A stretch of DNA of 64,000 bases, taken from contig NC_135200.1 of NCBI RefSeq assembly GCF_050948175.1, positions 8,795,001 to 8,859,000 of the forward strand. The letters run 5' to 3'. Positions 14,046 to 27,141 of the stretch are shown here, one piece after another. The translations under genes and the position numbers were made by a program. The DNA is from Xylocopa sonorina. Lineage: Eukaryota; Arthropoda; Insecta; Hymenoptera; Apidae. The notes under the pieces are model-generated. The model saw only the letters and a list, made by a program, of their open reading frames with translations. It ran no database searches and was not told the DNA's origin. Numbering within the stretch: position 1 is the stretch's first letter; each line of letters opens with the position of its first letter.

Positions 14046-16661
14046 TTAATTATCCATTAAAGCAGAGGCACAATCCCATTTCATAGACCTTTCAACAGCC
14101 ATCTTCCATTTAGAATACCTTAAATCTCTTTCTAAAATGTAAACATACAAGATTGTTACTACATTAATTTTGTTATTCTTTGTACATTATTATATAATTC
14201 AGAAAAATCGTACCGTCTTCTCCAATAGTCGGTGAAAACTTCGTAGCTTCCAATGCATTTACATCAGTCACGTCAATAATACCCGCTCCAACACCTGCTA
14301 ATATAGCCGCTCCTAATGCTGTTGTCTCTACCATATTGAGTCTCACTATTTATTTGAATCATTAAAGGAACATTATTGAAGATTGATGAAAAAAAGTATA
14401 TGTTATAAAAAAGGAAATGTAAATAAGAATTTATCATACCAACACTGATTCCTGTTAAATCAGCTTGTAATTGCATGAGTAAATCATTTACAGTCATTCC
14501 ACCGTCAACTTGTAAGGTTGTTAATTTCGTTCCAGAATCTTTAACCATTGCTTCCAAAATATCTCTTGTTTGAAAGCAAACAGCCTCTAATGCTGCTCGA
14601 ACGATATGATCTTGTTGGGTGTCCTCGGTGATACCACAAATTACTCTAAAAAAGTATACTCAATATGTACTATACTTATATTATCAAAAAACTGCTGTTT
14701 CAATCTTTGAAACATTGTCACTACAATTTATTCACCCTCGCGCATCTTGTTGCCAGTATGGTGCATATAAACCAGAGAATGCAGGTACAAAATACACATC
14801 TCCAGAACTTCGTACTCGTTCAGCCATTTCTTGGCATTGTGTAATATTATTAAACAGTTCCATATTATCACGTAACCATGTAAGAGCTGCACCAGCTACA
14901 GCTACTGAACCCTCTAACGCGTAAACTGCAGGAGCTTTACCCATCTTATATGCAACAGTTGTTATAAGACCTTGAGTTGAATCTACTTTCTAAAATAATT
15001 AAACTGTGTTTTGTAAGTGTGTATTCTGTAAGTTTTTATAATATGCTATGGTGGACAGAAGAGAAAACGCACAACACTTCCAGTATTGCAGAGTAAGAAG
15101 CAACCAGTTCCATAAGTAGCCTTTGCCTCTCCAGGTTTCAAGCACAATTGACCAAGAAGTGCTCCTTGTTGATCACCAACGCACTTACATACAACAAACG
15201 ATATGTTAATTAAAAATTAATCATTTTTTAAAGATCGTACATATAAATTTTTGAGTGTAATGTATATTTAAACATTTACCCCTGATATAGGTACTCCAGC
15301 AAGAACCTGGGGATTTAAAACCGTCCCATACATCTCAGCACTAGAACGTATTTCAGGTAGTATATGTTGTGGAACTCCAAAGAATCGACACAACAAAGGA
15401 TCCCATTTTAGTGTTTCAATATTCATTAACATAGTACGAGATGCATTTGAAACATCAGTTACATGTAACTGTCCTTTAGTTAGGTTCTGTATAAAACAAA
15501 TACAACAATAAATTGCAATTACAGTAACGAGTAATAAATATATGGAGACACAAAAAAAAAAAGAACAAACTGATGTACCCAAATAAGCCAAGTGTCAATT
15601 GTTCCAAAAGCACAGGTCTTTTCCTCTACAGCATGCTTAACTCGTGGTATATTGTCAATTAGCCAACGTATTTTGAGAGCACTAAAATATGGTGACATTG
15701 GAAGACCACAAAGTGGCTTCAAATAATTTTTATTTCTTGTCTTGTTGGGTACGCTATCTAGTATGTCTTCCAAAGTTGTAGTTGTTCGCATGTCTAGCCA
15801 TACTATAAACATCAGTATTAATTTCATTCCGATCATCTTATGCTTCTAAGCACTCTATGTATAAGCGAATACCAATAATGCAATAGTATTTAAATAATAA
15901 GCTATATACATTACCAATTGCATTATGCAATGGTTCTCCTGTATTTTTATCCCACATCAAAGTAGTTTCTCGTTGATTGGTGATTCCAATTGCTTTTATG
16001 TCTGATGTACTGATGCCAATGGCTTTCAGTTTCTCCATTGTCTTTTTGATGCATTCTATAACTGCCTGCAAAATTTCTTTTGGATCCTGTTCCACCCATC
16101 CTTCTTGCGGATACTTCTGTTTAATTTCAATTTGATGCGATGCTATTACTTTACTGTGTAATACATCAAATACCTAAAACAAACAAACCACATCATATTT
16201 CTACTTTACACATAATTATTTCCACTACAATTTTATATATAAATACCTTGTTACATTGAACTTAGTGGAACAAAATTGCATATTCATTTGTTAAAATCAT
16301 GAATGAAAATTTAATGAGATAGTAGTTTAAGTATTGCGTGAAGTTAATTTACAAATTCACTAAAAAAAAGTGCAAGATATTTTACATAACATATTGTTTT
16401 AAAGTTTTACATTTTATTCTATTCTGTGTGTAGCTACGGTATGTACGAGGTACCGTAAACATAACAATCAAGAAATGGCCAAACGATGGTCTATGTTGGG
16501 GGTTCAAGTTTCATTCAGTAATCTCGGTCAGTCGTTCGATATTTTCGTTGTTCAAATTAAAACATGAACGGACGAAGTTTACTTACTAAGAATCTAGCGC
16601 TACTTGTCCCCTCATCAATTGCTCCTATGAATGGTCCCGAGCGATTGATACTTTCAGGCAT
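14046..16661 (-). CDS. Gk: Glycerol kinase
   Basis: Phosphorylates glycerol to sn-glycerol-3-phosphate with ATP (FGGY carbohydrate kinase family). Nine exons in transcript order: 16587-16661, 15915-16173, 15579-15802, 15280-15486, 15073-15183, 14736-14989, 14440-14645, 14214-14345 and 14046-14131; 517 aa, the usual length. Visible family blocks are the N-terminal phosphate-binding loop (GAIDEGTSSARFL), the substrate-binding segments EGWVEQDPKEI and NQRETTLMWD, FGTIDTWLIW, TDVSNASRTM, and the C-terminal ATP-site blocks YGTGCFLLCNTG, YALEGSVAVAGA and LQVDGGMTVN. The start ATG lies 12 codons before GAIDEG, as expected. No C-terminal membrane anchor is seen. It is head to head with vigilin about 2 kb away. 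Confidence 0.96.
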
Positions 16662-17854
16662 GCTTTTTTGTTTCACTCAGGCCACAGTATATATTCAGAA
16701 AAACATTTAACTGTATTCTATAGATGACCTATACTTAACCTTTGCCTTATCTTGTTATATAATGATGCACATCGAATATAAAATTTGATTACAAAAAAGT
16801 ACATACAGTGACCTGTATACCTTTTTTTAAGTATTCATTATCGGATATTGAATTTTCCATGAAATGCTTGATTCCAATTGTTCGTACGTAACATTGAAGT
16901 ACTGTATATAAATAATCAATAAAAAATCAATTAGTTTATTATTTTAATGATTTTTTTGCATATGTATACGCGACCTATAGGTCTGATTTAAGAATATGTC
17001 TACTGAACGCGAAAAGGAATAAGTAAAACAATATTAGTTCCACGTGGCATATTTATTTTTATTTATTCCTGTGTCAATGTAATATATAATTTACATATAA
17101 ATATCAGTAAATGTTACATCTAATTTAACTAAACTATTTATGAAAAATTACGAGCATCCATACAATTCTTTCTCGTAAAATTGAAATAACGAACAACATT
17201 AGTAAAACGACATTGACCTAATATTCGTACTTCTCAGAAGGAAGTTTGTGTGTGCGTTTTATTTTTAATTTTATAACAGAAAATAATTGGAATGAAAACG
17301 GTACAATTTTATTTTCGATTAATATAAATATTATGCATATGCACGAAGATATGTTGCTTTTTGTAAAATCTGAGGGACCAACGATCTGATGCATTTGGAA
17401 TATTCGTGGTATTTACGGGAAAAAATTTGGGTATAGATTTTTTTTATTAGTACATATGCATACAGTTGATGCAATCTCGCTAGTGTTCTTTGCATTCGAA
17501 GGTTTGCAACGAAAATGCTGTTTGAACATCTCTGTATTATAGTGACTTTCTGCGATCGAGCCAGTAGTTATCTCATTTCACTTTGCGTTACCGGTAAGGA
17601 AAGACGTACGTTTGTGAGAGAGTAGTGGATAAATTATTCGATGATAATTGAATTAGATTAGTGCCGATCAGTGTCTAATATTTGTGAATTTCCGAATGTT
17701 TCAGGCAAATCACTATTAAACTGGCTTCGTAATACACGTTTATTACTTGGCCGGATTTCTTTATTACGGTAGAGTAAGTATTATTTCGTGATATGTCGTG
17801 ACTGTCCATACGAATCTCTCTTTCCGTCTTTCTCTGTCTTTCTCTCTCTCTCTT

Positions 17855-17896
<42 letters not shown>

Positions 17897-18713
17897 AATC
17901 TCTCTCTCTCTCAATCTCTTTCCGTACACTTATGTCTTCCTCACTCTGGATATAACGGCACCAGCCTTCGATCACCAGTTTCTTATTTCGATACAGAAAT
18001 ATGTGAGCACAATTTTTGATCTGTACAACGTGCATGCATTCATTTTGGAAGAGGTTAGCGATCTTGTGACGTGTCAAGTGAATACTTCATTCCATATGGT
18101 GGTCACTAGCTCAACCACTTCGTGGTCATTGACATGTTGGCATTTAACTTGAATCTGTTTTACTGTTTCCCGTTCGATCGTAATAATCGTAACGAATTCG
18201 CATCGTTGCCTGACGCTTACAATTGCATGCGCCAGGTAGAAGATTATTGATCAGGAATTTATGTAAAAAGGGCATACATTAAAGAGAATTTTACAGATAT
18301 CCATAACGTGCCCCGAATTCCCATGAAAATTTCTTGCCTTTCGGGTTTATCACTTACAATCAATTTCGTTCGCGTTCGCGTTTTTTACCATCTTTCCACA
18401 TCGTCGAACGATTAATCTCGATTGGTAAAATAATAATTATGAAATGGAACGTATTGCATATGTACGATGATTTTGTTTAAAATATAGCAATTAAAATATA
18501 ATATAGCTATAAATAATTATTAAGTTCCATAATAAATGCGACAATAAAGTAAATTATGTAATTTTTTTCTTGAACTATGAAGTACTGTGTATATTTCAGA
18601 CTAAAGGATTAGAATGCTATTTAATGAATTATTTGCGCTGTCTTGAAGTTTCCACGTAATGTTTTGTTATAGTGCTACTGTAAGGACTTGGCACGAAACA
18701 GGACAACCCCATC
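16662..18713. other. Divergent intergenic region between glycerol kinase and vigilin
   Basis: About 2 kb that should hold both promoters and the 5' UTR of vigilin. It contains a long TC-rich tract (17816-17930). No coding region is supported: frames over the TC tract read as Arg/Glu or Ser/Leu repeats and are artefacts of the repeat. Confidence 0.5.
17816..17930. repeat. TC/CT simple-sequence tract
   Basis: An impure (TC)n microsatellite of about 115 bases with interruptions such as CTTT and CAATC. Upstream of vigilin it could act as a GAGA-type promoter element on the minus strand, but that is only inference. Confidence 0.9.
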
Positions 18714-21700
18714 ATGCAGCAGCAGTCAGTAATGGAAGAGGGAACGGCCTATGAGCCACCTACCTATGATGAGACATTCCCAGTTCTTCCCGAGTCAGCC
18801 AGTTCAAGTTCTGGAAAATTAAATATTTTCTCTATAAATAATAATTTACAACTTGGACGTATAACTATAACACAGGTATACATCATTAAATTTCAGACAT
18901 CATTAAATTCTTTTCCATATTTCATTTCTGTGGTTTCATTGCACTTAGATGTTTCGTGTACCTGGAGAAGAGCGCAAATTTGATCACAGCGACAAATTTG
19001 GAGAACGCGAATCCATACGTACATGTAAAACAATAATGAAAGAGACTAATACTATCATTGAAATAGCAACATCGAAAGATCAATCTCTAACATTCCTAAT
19101 AACTGGTAAACAAAATCAAGTGTTGGAAGCCAAGCGTCGAATTTTAACAACATTTCAGACTCAGGTTCGGTGTTAGAATTAAATTAAGATTGTGTTCTAT
19201 GAATACTATAAAATTTTCACTTTGTTATTGTAGGCAAGTAAACAAATTAGCATTCCTAAGGACCATCATCGTTGGATACTTGGAAAACAGGGACAGCGTC
19301 TAAAGGATCTAGAAAAGACAACTGCAACAAAAATAAATGTTCCATCTGTGCAAGATCAGTCAGATACAATAACGATTACAGGAACTAAAGAAGGAATAGA
19401 AAAAGCTGAGCATGAAATCAGAGTAATTTCAGATGAACAGGTTAGTATATAGATAAATAAGTAGATGTAACATATTTTAATAAAATTAGGCTGTATTGGA
19501 AAAGTAATACTGCCTCCTTTGTTCTTGTTAGTCAAGAAAAGCATTTGAAAGAATATCTGTGCCAAAAATATATCATCCCTTCATACATGGTGCACACAAT
19601 GAAAATCTTAATGCCATGATGGCAGAAACTGGTGCTCGCATTAATATTCCACCTGCTTCTGTCCAAGAAGATGAAATTACCATAGCTGGTGAAAAAGAAG
19701 GTGTTCTAGCAGCCAAGCAAAAGATTGAAGCCATTTACAGAGACATGGTATGAGAGATTGAAAAAGTTGTTGCAGCATAAGTATTATAATAACACATATC
19801 GACGTAGGTCGTTTAATGTTGAACTCAAGATCAACTGAATCGTTTCATATCTATGTTCGAATCCTTTTGAAGCTTCCAACATCGATTTAGTGCGATTTAA
19901 TCTGTCTTGAATTCATCATTAATGTGAATCATCAATTAAACTGAAATTTTTGGTTCAGGAGAAAAGATGTACCACAGTGTCAGTTGAAGTTCCGAAATCT
20001 CAGCACAAATATGTCATTGGGCCGCGTGGTAGTACAATAGCAGAAATATTGCAAGTAACTGGAGTGAGTGTGGAAATGCCTGCACTAGATTCTCCAACAG
20101 GTACTATTACTCTTCGCGGGCCTCAAGAAAAGCTTGGTCAAGGTAATTTTTATTCTCTAATAATTCTTGAAACAACTCACGATATTGTATCTACAGACTA
20201 CAATAATGTTCGTCAATTTAATATTACAGCATTAAATAAAGTGTATGAAAAAGCGAATAGTGTTCGCACAGCCGTGGTAAAAGCACCTGTTTGGATTCAC
20301 AAGTATATAATAGGAAGAAAAGGGGTTAATATTAAACGCATCACTCAAGAAATGCCAAAAGTAAATGTGGAGTTTACTGGTAAAGAAGATAAAATCAAGA
20401 TCGAAGGTCCTCCCGAGGAAGTAGAGAAAGCACAAAATGAACTTCAATTAATGGCTAGTGATCTTATATCTAAGCTCACCTTTACAGAATTAAATGTTGA
20501 TCCTAGATTTTACAAGCATATAATAGGGAAGAATGGTTGTAATGGTAAGATTTATAATAACAGAACATAACTATTACATTAATCATTTGATTATGTTGCC
20601 ACATATTAAAATATTTATCATTTTGTTTGTTCTTTTTTTTTTTTTATTAACACACATACAGTAAATCGCGTAAAAGAAGGTACAGGTGTTGTAATTAATA
20701 TTTCTGAGAATGATGGTAGCAACGTAATACGTATCGAAGGAAACCTCGCTGGAGTGCTCAAAGCTCAAACGGTTTGTAATATTAATCCTTCTACGTGTTA
20801 CCAGTAGTGTGCAATTAAAACTTTACGTGTTTTAACGTTTTAACTTATATTATAGGAATTAGTAGAAATGGTGAGAAAATTGGAAAATGAAAAAGAAAAA
20901 GATGTGATAATAGATCATCGTTATTATCCTAGTATTATCGGAAATAAAGGGGATAATATTAAAGAGATTAGAGATAAGTTTAATCAAGTACAGATTACTA
21001 TTCCTGGTCCAGGTATGTAACGTGATATATGCATCTAATAACTAGAACTCGGATTTATGCCAGATATAAAGATTCGAAAGACCTCGTCCCTTGTTGGCAC
21101 TTAGCCAATAAGAGCTCAGTGTGCATTTTTAGAGTACAGGTCATATTGTTACTTTGCATTGTACTATTTTCTTATTTCTGAAACTACATATGAAAAATAT
21201 ATATAAAAATCTATAATTTCGAAAATTAATTTAAAAATTATGATATAATACTAAATTATAATTATGACGAAAGTGATATAGATAAAAATGTAGGAAAGTT
21301 AACAAAAAATATTTAAAAAATTGTTTTTATATTTACAGGAGAAAAGGGAGATATAGTGAAAATTAGAGGGCCCAAAGAGGATGTAGATAAGTGCCATAAG
21401 TATTTAATGAAACTAGTAAAAGAACTAAATGAGAATAATTATGTCTTAGAAGTACCAATTTTCAAACAGTTCCATAAGTTTGTCATTGGTAAAGGTGGAG
21501 TCAACATTCGTAAGGTTTGTATCAAATTAAATACCAGATAATTCAATTATTTTAAAGCAAACCATAAATATAATAATAAAAATGTGCAACTTAGATTAGA
21601 GAAGACACACAGACTAAAATAGATTTACCAGCTGAAGGCGAAAAAAGTGATGTTATAACTATCACGGGTAAAAAAGAAAATGTAGAGAAAGCTAAAGAAA

Positions 21701-24684
21701 TGATTCAAAAGATACAAAATGAATTGGTAATATTTATATTATTATGAAAATATAAAATCATTCGTTCATTATGGTTTCTATTAATCGAATCTTTTGTATT
21801 AGGCGAATATTGTTACGGATGAAATAGTAATTCCATCAAAGTTCTACAATTCTCTTATTGGTATTGGTGGAAAATTAATTCATTCTATTATGGAAGATTG
21901 TGGTGGCGTTACGATTAAATTCCCCACGGCAGAAAGTGGAAGCGATAAGGTAAATATGTTAATTTAAAAGTGTTACAGTTAAAAAACTTGTGGCGGCCTT
22001 TCGACACTCGCCACTAGAGGGACAGCACCGTTTACACTTTCCTGAAAGTACCCGATGACCCATCCTTTCCAGTATATAGAAGTTCTGACCTGTCCCTAAT
22101 ATCCCAGCGTCTAAGGCAGGGCCTGCTAGGTACCCTTACTCTTCTATTCGATAGCAAACCGAAGCAACGCCGCTTCAAACTAATATAAACATTGTTGTAT
22201 GTATATAGGTGACTATTAGAGGGCCAAAGGAAGATGTTGAAAAGGCGAAACAGCAGTTGTGTGATCTTACAAACGAGAAGCAGTTGTCCAGTTATTCAGC
22301 TGAAGTACGTGCCAAAGTACAACATCACAAATTCCTTATTGGAAAGAATGGTGCCAACATTAAGAAGGTCTGTACATAAATCGTCTAATGATACATATTA
22401 TACTGTATAATTGTAATTTAATTATGCATTAATTATCACTACTTTTCATTTGTCTTAGATAAGAGAATCCACAGGTGCACGTATCATATTCCCAACGGAA
22501 ATAGATCAAGATAAAGAAGTAATTACTATTATAGGCAAGAAAGAGGCTGTTGAAAAAGCTAAAGCTGAACTAGAAGCTACAATCAGCGAAATTGTGAGAT
22601 TCTTTTACTGTTTTCAATTATATTAACACCAAGTTTGTTCTCTTATACTATTATATTTGTTTTTTTTATGCTACATTTGATATATAGGATAATATTTGCG
22701 AAGGTGAAATTCGCATTGACCCGAAACATCACAGACATTTTGTGGCACGAAGGGGTGGCGTATTGCATCGTATTGCTGATGAGTGTGGTGGTGTACAAAT
22801 TTCATTCCCCAGAGCAGGCGTCGATAGCGATCGAGTGATTTTGAAGGGATCGCATGAATGTATAGAAACGGCGAAACAGAGAATGCGAGAAATTGTACAA
22901 GAATTGGTAAATTTTTATTTTTATTCCCCATTCGTTTATCGTTGTGATCATCTTTCGTACAAATCATATGTACGCGTTATTTCTTAGGAATCAATGGTAA
23001 CGGAAGAGTGCATCATACCTCAGAAGCATCATCGTACAGTAATGGGAGCAAAGGGGCGTAAAGTACAGATGATTACGTCCGAGTATGATGTACAAATTAA
23101 ATTTCCCGATCGAGACACTTATGGTCAGTATATTATTGATTGTACTTATACTTTTTTCGTAAAAAATAAATAATAACTGTTAAATTTTTCTTTCGTATGC
23201 TTTCATTTTAGATGAACAGCGTGTAACGGAACAGATGAACGGCGAGAACGGAGAAGTTGCTGAAACCGTTCCAGCCTGTGATATTATTCGTATTACGGGA
23301 CAACCAGAGAATGTAGCAGCTGCCAAGCAAGCGCTGCTTGATCTTGTTCCAATTACGATAGAGGTTAGTACTCCTACCAAAGACTTTAATACTTGACAAT
23401 CATATACTTATGTGACTTATAAAATCGTTTTTAGGTTGAAGTGCCGTTTGATCTACATCGTTCTATAATAGGTCAAAAAGGCCGTGATGTGCGAGAGTTA
23501 ATGAATACATATGATGTTCATATCATGTTATCTCCAGCTGAAGAAAAACTTGATTACATTAAGGTATATAACATTTAACATTGACGAATACTTAAAAATA
23601 TGTTATGTATTTGTAATAGAATTAAAATTGCCCCTACATTTATTAAGTAAATTAATATATTTCACTTTTTCTTTGTCTCTTTCTTTTAAGATTTCTGGAA
23701 CACCATCGTGTGTTGAAAATGCAAAACAAGCTATACTCGATAAATGTAAAGCTTTGGAAGCTGAACGACAAGACAGGGCTTTGAAATCGTACGAGTTGAA
23801 GGTTAGTTTGCGTGTTTGTAAATCGAGGCTATACTCAAATTTAGAAACATAACTTATTGTGTTTTATTTTAGATTGAGGTTGATCCAGAGTATCATCCAA
23901 AGATAATTGGGCGAAAGGGAGCCGTGATTAATAAAATACGTAGCGACCATGATGTTCAAATTAACTTTCCTCGTAAAGGTGATCCTGAAGAACATATCAT
24001 TACAATCACTGGTTATGAGAAGAATGCCTGTAGCGCACGAGATGATATTATGAAAATTGTTAACGAATTAGTAAGTTTATTATCTTTTTATGTTATTATT
24101 AATATGTTTCGCTTTATTTATTTTTTTCTTAACTTTCTTTGTGTAATCTAGAATGGTTTGACGAAAGAAGAAGTACATATAAACGCTGCTGTACATTCAC
24201 GATTAATTGGTACGAAAGGTAGAAATATACGTAAAATAATGGACGAATTTCAAGTGGATATTAAATTTCCAAGAAAAACCGATCCTGATCCCAATATCGT
24301 AACAATTGTGGGTACAGAAGAAAATGTAGCAGATGCGAAGGATCGTCTATTGAATTTAGAAGAAGAATATGTACGTGTATCGTAATATAAACTGTTTACA
24401 AATGTTAAGATACAACATTTCTTTAATTCACTTCTTTTTTAAATGTCTCTTTTTAATTTCAGATTCAAGATGTCTTAGAAAACGAGTATCGCGAAAATTT
24501 ACGTTCACCTCAACGCGACGAAAGAAATTCTGGCAATTCTGGCTTCGTAGTGAAAGGAGGACCTTGGGAACAGCAACAACAAAGTGCTCCAAATACCGCC
24601 AGCGTTGAAGAGTTTCCTCAATTCGCTGGATATTCTCACGTGCCAGTGACCAATCCCGATGGTCCTTGGGGCGTGAAACGTTAA
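18714..24684 (+). CDS. Dp1: Vigilin / dodeca-satellite-binding protein 1 (multi-KH RNA-binding protein)
   Basis: Binds RNA and single-stranded DNA through tandem KH domains; vigilins act in mRNA translation at the ER and in heterochromatin. 21 exons: 18714-18875, 18949-19164, 19234-19440, 19532-19747, 19959-20142, 20230-20544, 20662-20771, 20856-21012, 21339-21514, 21595-21726, 21803-21949, 22209-22367, 22459-22593, 22688-22906, 22988-23123, 23212-23363, 23435-23563, 23691-23801, 23873-24070, 24152-24370 and 24463-24684; 1,233 aa. I count about 14 KH repeats. GxxG loops include GKQG, GPRG, GRKG, GKNG, GNKG, GKGG, GIGG, GAKG, GQKG and GTKG. Two domains have degenerate loops (HGAHNEN in exon 4, ARRG in exon 14), and a diverged domain sits in exon 2. 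The C-terminus is the short tail GPWGVKR. The ATG at 18714 precedes the conserved N-terminal block ending in VPGEERKF. Confidence 0.95.
21975..22195. repeat. GC-richer insert in vigilin intron 11
   Basis: The intron 21950-22208 holds about 220 bases that are much richer in GC than all neighbouring introns of this gene. It includes a short local inverted pair, GTGGCG near its start and CGCCAC about 20 bases on. It has no open frame and no visible tRNA fold. It may be a dispersed repeat or a structured element; no second copy was found in the window by eye. Confidence 0.4.
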
Positions 24685-26458
24685 TACTTAAATAGAATAA
24701 AAATCGATGAAAAAGTATAAGGTAACAATATTATGATAACTTTCCTCTGACAAACGATACAAAAGGGTACACACATTAGTGCTAGGTGGTTCCCTGTTCC
24801 ATTACTGATGTTGCTGCATACGACCTGGCCACTCTATTGGACTCTGATACTGGTTTACTATACAAACGTTTGACGATGGTGTTTATATTTACAGTTCATA
24901 TACTAATTACCTATGTATCTGTAACTGTAACGCATGATTTTACGTTGATTGCCATGTTAGTAATATTCACACATACAGTCAGACGCAAATTACGCGTAAT
25001 TTCATTCGTAAAAAAGGGAGAATTTGATTTTCTCGATAACTTTTATTTCTGCTGATATGCCTTTCAGGTACAGATATGTTGTACTTAAGACTGTGGCTTC
25101 GTAGGAACTAATTTTTTTTTTGTGTATATTATATATTTCACAGATTTGTCTCTATCCGTTTAGATTATGTGGCTGAACGTGTTGCTGCGTTCGATCACTC
25201 ATAATGTTTTGTTAATTTATTTATATTTTTTGTACATATAAATTGCATTTTTTTGTTGTGTTGGACTTAAGTGGAATTGTTTTTGAACCACACTATGATG
25301 ATATTAGAGTCTATAACAAATCTTTTGTGCGAAACGTGAAGCTTTAAGGTCTTTCTAAAGGGAAACGTTCCTAGATATAATTTCCTGCTTTTTCATGTAG
25401 CTAGTTTAATTAAATAAGATCGCTTTATACTATTGAAATTACAGTGAGCTATAAAGCGAACAAATCTGCCAACAAAAAACCTAAATGATCACTGTATATT
25501 GTTAAATGCTGGGTTTAAGAAAAGCAGAAGTGTTAGTAATTATTAAATGTACATTGGGGAACATAATCTTTAGAAGGCCTTGCGATTTTTCTACTGCTTT
25601 TCTGCAGTCATCAAAGACGAGACACGAGATCATTGGCACCCGTTAAAAAAAAAATTAAACGAATCATGGTTATTTATAATGTAAAGCGATACGAACGTAT
25701 TGTTTGAATAACCGATTTTATTTATTCTTTCTATTTTACTGTTTGCTGTATGATGTGCAAATTTTTGCATTCTACTATTTATGAGGCCAACTAGCTAAGA
25801 AAAAGATATTCGGTTCAAGTGCCTTGTCTATTTTCTTCAAGACAGCTCATTTCAATTGTTGGAGGAATGTGAATATTAGATTATATATATATATATAATT
25901 ATATATAAATGTATACACACTATATAAATATTGATAATAATTATATTATTATATATATATAAATATAACCGATATATGATAGGTATTGTACTGCAGGTAC
26001 AATAATATACTACTATCACAAATAAAACAAAAAAATAATAGATACTATCAATGTATACAGAAATTCACCTATATTTTTTTTAGATTTACAGTAATTTTTA
26101 TAAAACTACTTGATACGACGACTTATGTCATCTCCAATGCATGGTTTATACAAAATGCCAGAATTAGCAAATTTTAATATGCTTAGTTTTGGCTAAAAAT
26201 TTGATAGATGCTGTGCATGAATGTACCTTTTCTAATGAATTATAAATACAAAATAATTGTAATTATAAAGTAATATTCTCTGTACGCATAATATGATGTC
26301 ATAATACGATGAATTCTATTGTAGTAATATATATGTATGTATATATACGCATATACATACATACTTAATCTATTGTTAAACAGTGTTGTCTTTCCCTCTT
26401 AATATTTACAGCAGTAAATAAATTCTAAGACGATATTTTATCGTTTGATATTTACTTA
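24685..26458. other. Probable long 3' UTR of vigilin and convergent spacer
   Basis: About 1.8 kb of AT-rich sequence after the vigilin stop, without supported coding frames. The first ~1 kb is less repetitive and is probably 3' UTR. TA-rich tracts lie at 25880-25976 and around 26326-26365. Confidence 0.5.
25880..25976. repeat. TA-rich simple repeat
   Basis: Runs of (AT)n interrupted by short AT-only spacers in two blocks. A related (TATG/TACA)n block follows at 26326-26365. Confidence 0.8.
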
Positions 26459-27037
26459 TTACAACATAGATGAGAGTTTTAACGTTTTTAATTGCCGCAC
26501 AAATCCTTCGTTGGGTTTAATGCAGTTTCTTATGCTTTTCACCTTATTGTAAGCTACATCGTAAGATACATTTTCGAAAGCCATTAAATAAGATATGACA
26601 ATCGCTGGTGCACGAGATACACCAGCGTTGCAATGTACAAGAATATTTTCATTGCGATTTTCGTGTATGATTTTAACGCATTTTTTTATTGCTGCAAATA
26701 GATCCGATTCTGGCAGATCCAGCAAATTACAATAGTAGTATTTGATGTCATCGAATTTTATTGACACATAGATACCAATACTCAAAACGTGTCGAATTTC
26801 GTATTCTTGTAAAATGTCTTTGTTTACGACAGGATCTTGCGAACTTAGAAATAATCCTGGTATTACATGTGCAATCTGTAAATCAGGCTTATAATCTATT
26901 ACGAATGGTGTACCAGGAGTTAGTTCTTTCTTTTCTCCATTAATCTCTTCGTATCTTCGGCCAAGCGTATCAGTTACTATAGTTTTACAACTTTTTAAAT
27001 GGAGCTTTCTATTTTTTACTAAACTGGTTAGGTCCAT
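26459..27037 (-). CDS. Dual-specificity protein phosphatase, DUSP19-like
   Basis: Atypical dual-specificity phosphatase predicted to remove phosphate from Ser/Thr/Tyr; DUSP19 acts on JNK-pathway kinases as a phosphatase or scaffold. A single uninterrupted frame of 192 aa. The active-site loop HCNAGVSRAP is intact (Cys136, Arg142), and the general-acid Asp is in LLDLPES (Asp107). The ~55-residue N-terminal extension before PDLQIAHVIPGLFLSSQD matches DUSP19 better than other small DUSPs. It is intronless, unlike nearly all genes in the window, and its start lies only about 100 bases after the stop of the tRNA pseudouridine synthase on the same strand. This raises the question of a retrocopy or a shared transcript. 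Confidence 0.9.
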   Translation of the reverse strand: MDLTSLVKNRKLHLKSCKTIVTDTLGRRYEEINGEKKELTPGTPFVIDYKPDLQIAHVIPGLFLSSQDPVVNKDILQEYEIRHVLSIGIYVSIKFDDIKYYYCNLLDLPESDLFAAIKKCVKIIHENRNENILVHCNAGVSRAPAIVISYLMAFENVSYDVAYNKVKSIRNCIKPNEGFVRQLKTLKLSSML

Positions 27038-27141
27038 TGCTGATACAGAGAAATATTTTTTGAAAAAAAAGGATAGTATAGATTTGATTAAAAGAAATTT
27101 ATTTTATGGTGTTCGTATTGTCTCCTCAACACGTATTATGT

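Noticed and set aside
17675..18077. Arg/Glu-rich and Ser/Leu-rich frames on both strands
   Set aside because: They are direct translations of the TC microsatellite.
21975..22195. A possible tRNA gene in the GC-rich vigilin intron insert
   Set aside because: No cloverleaf with acceptor stem and T-loop (GGTTCRA) could be drawn.
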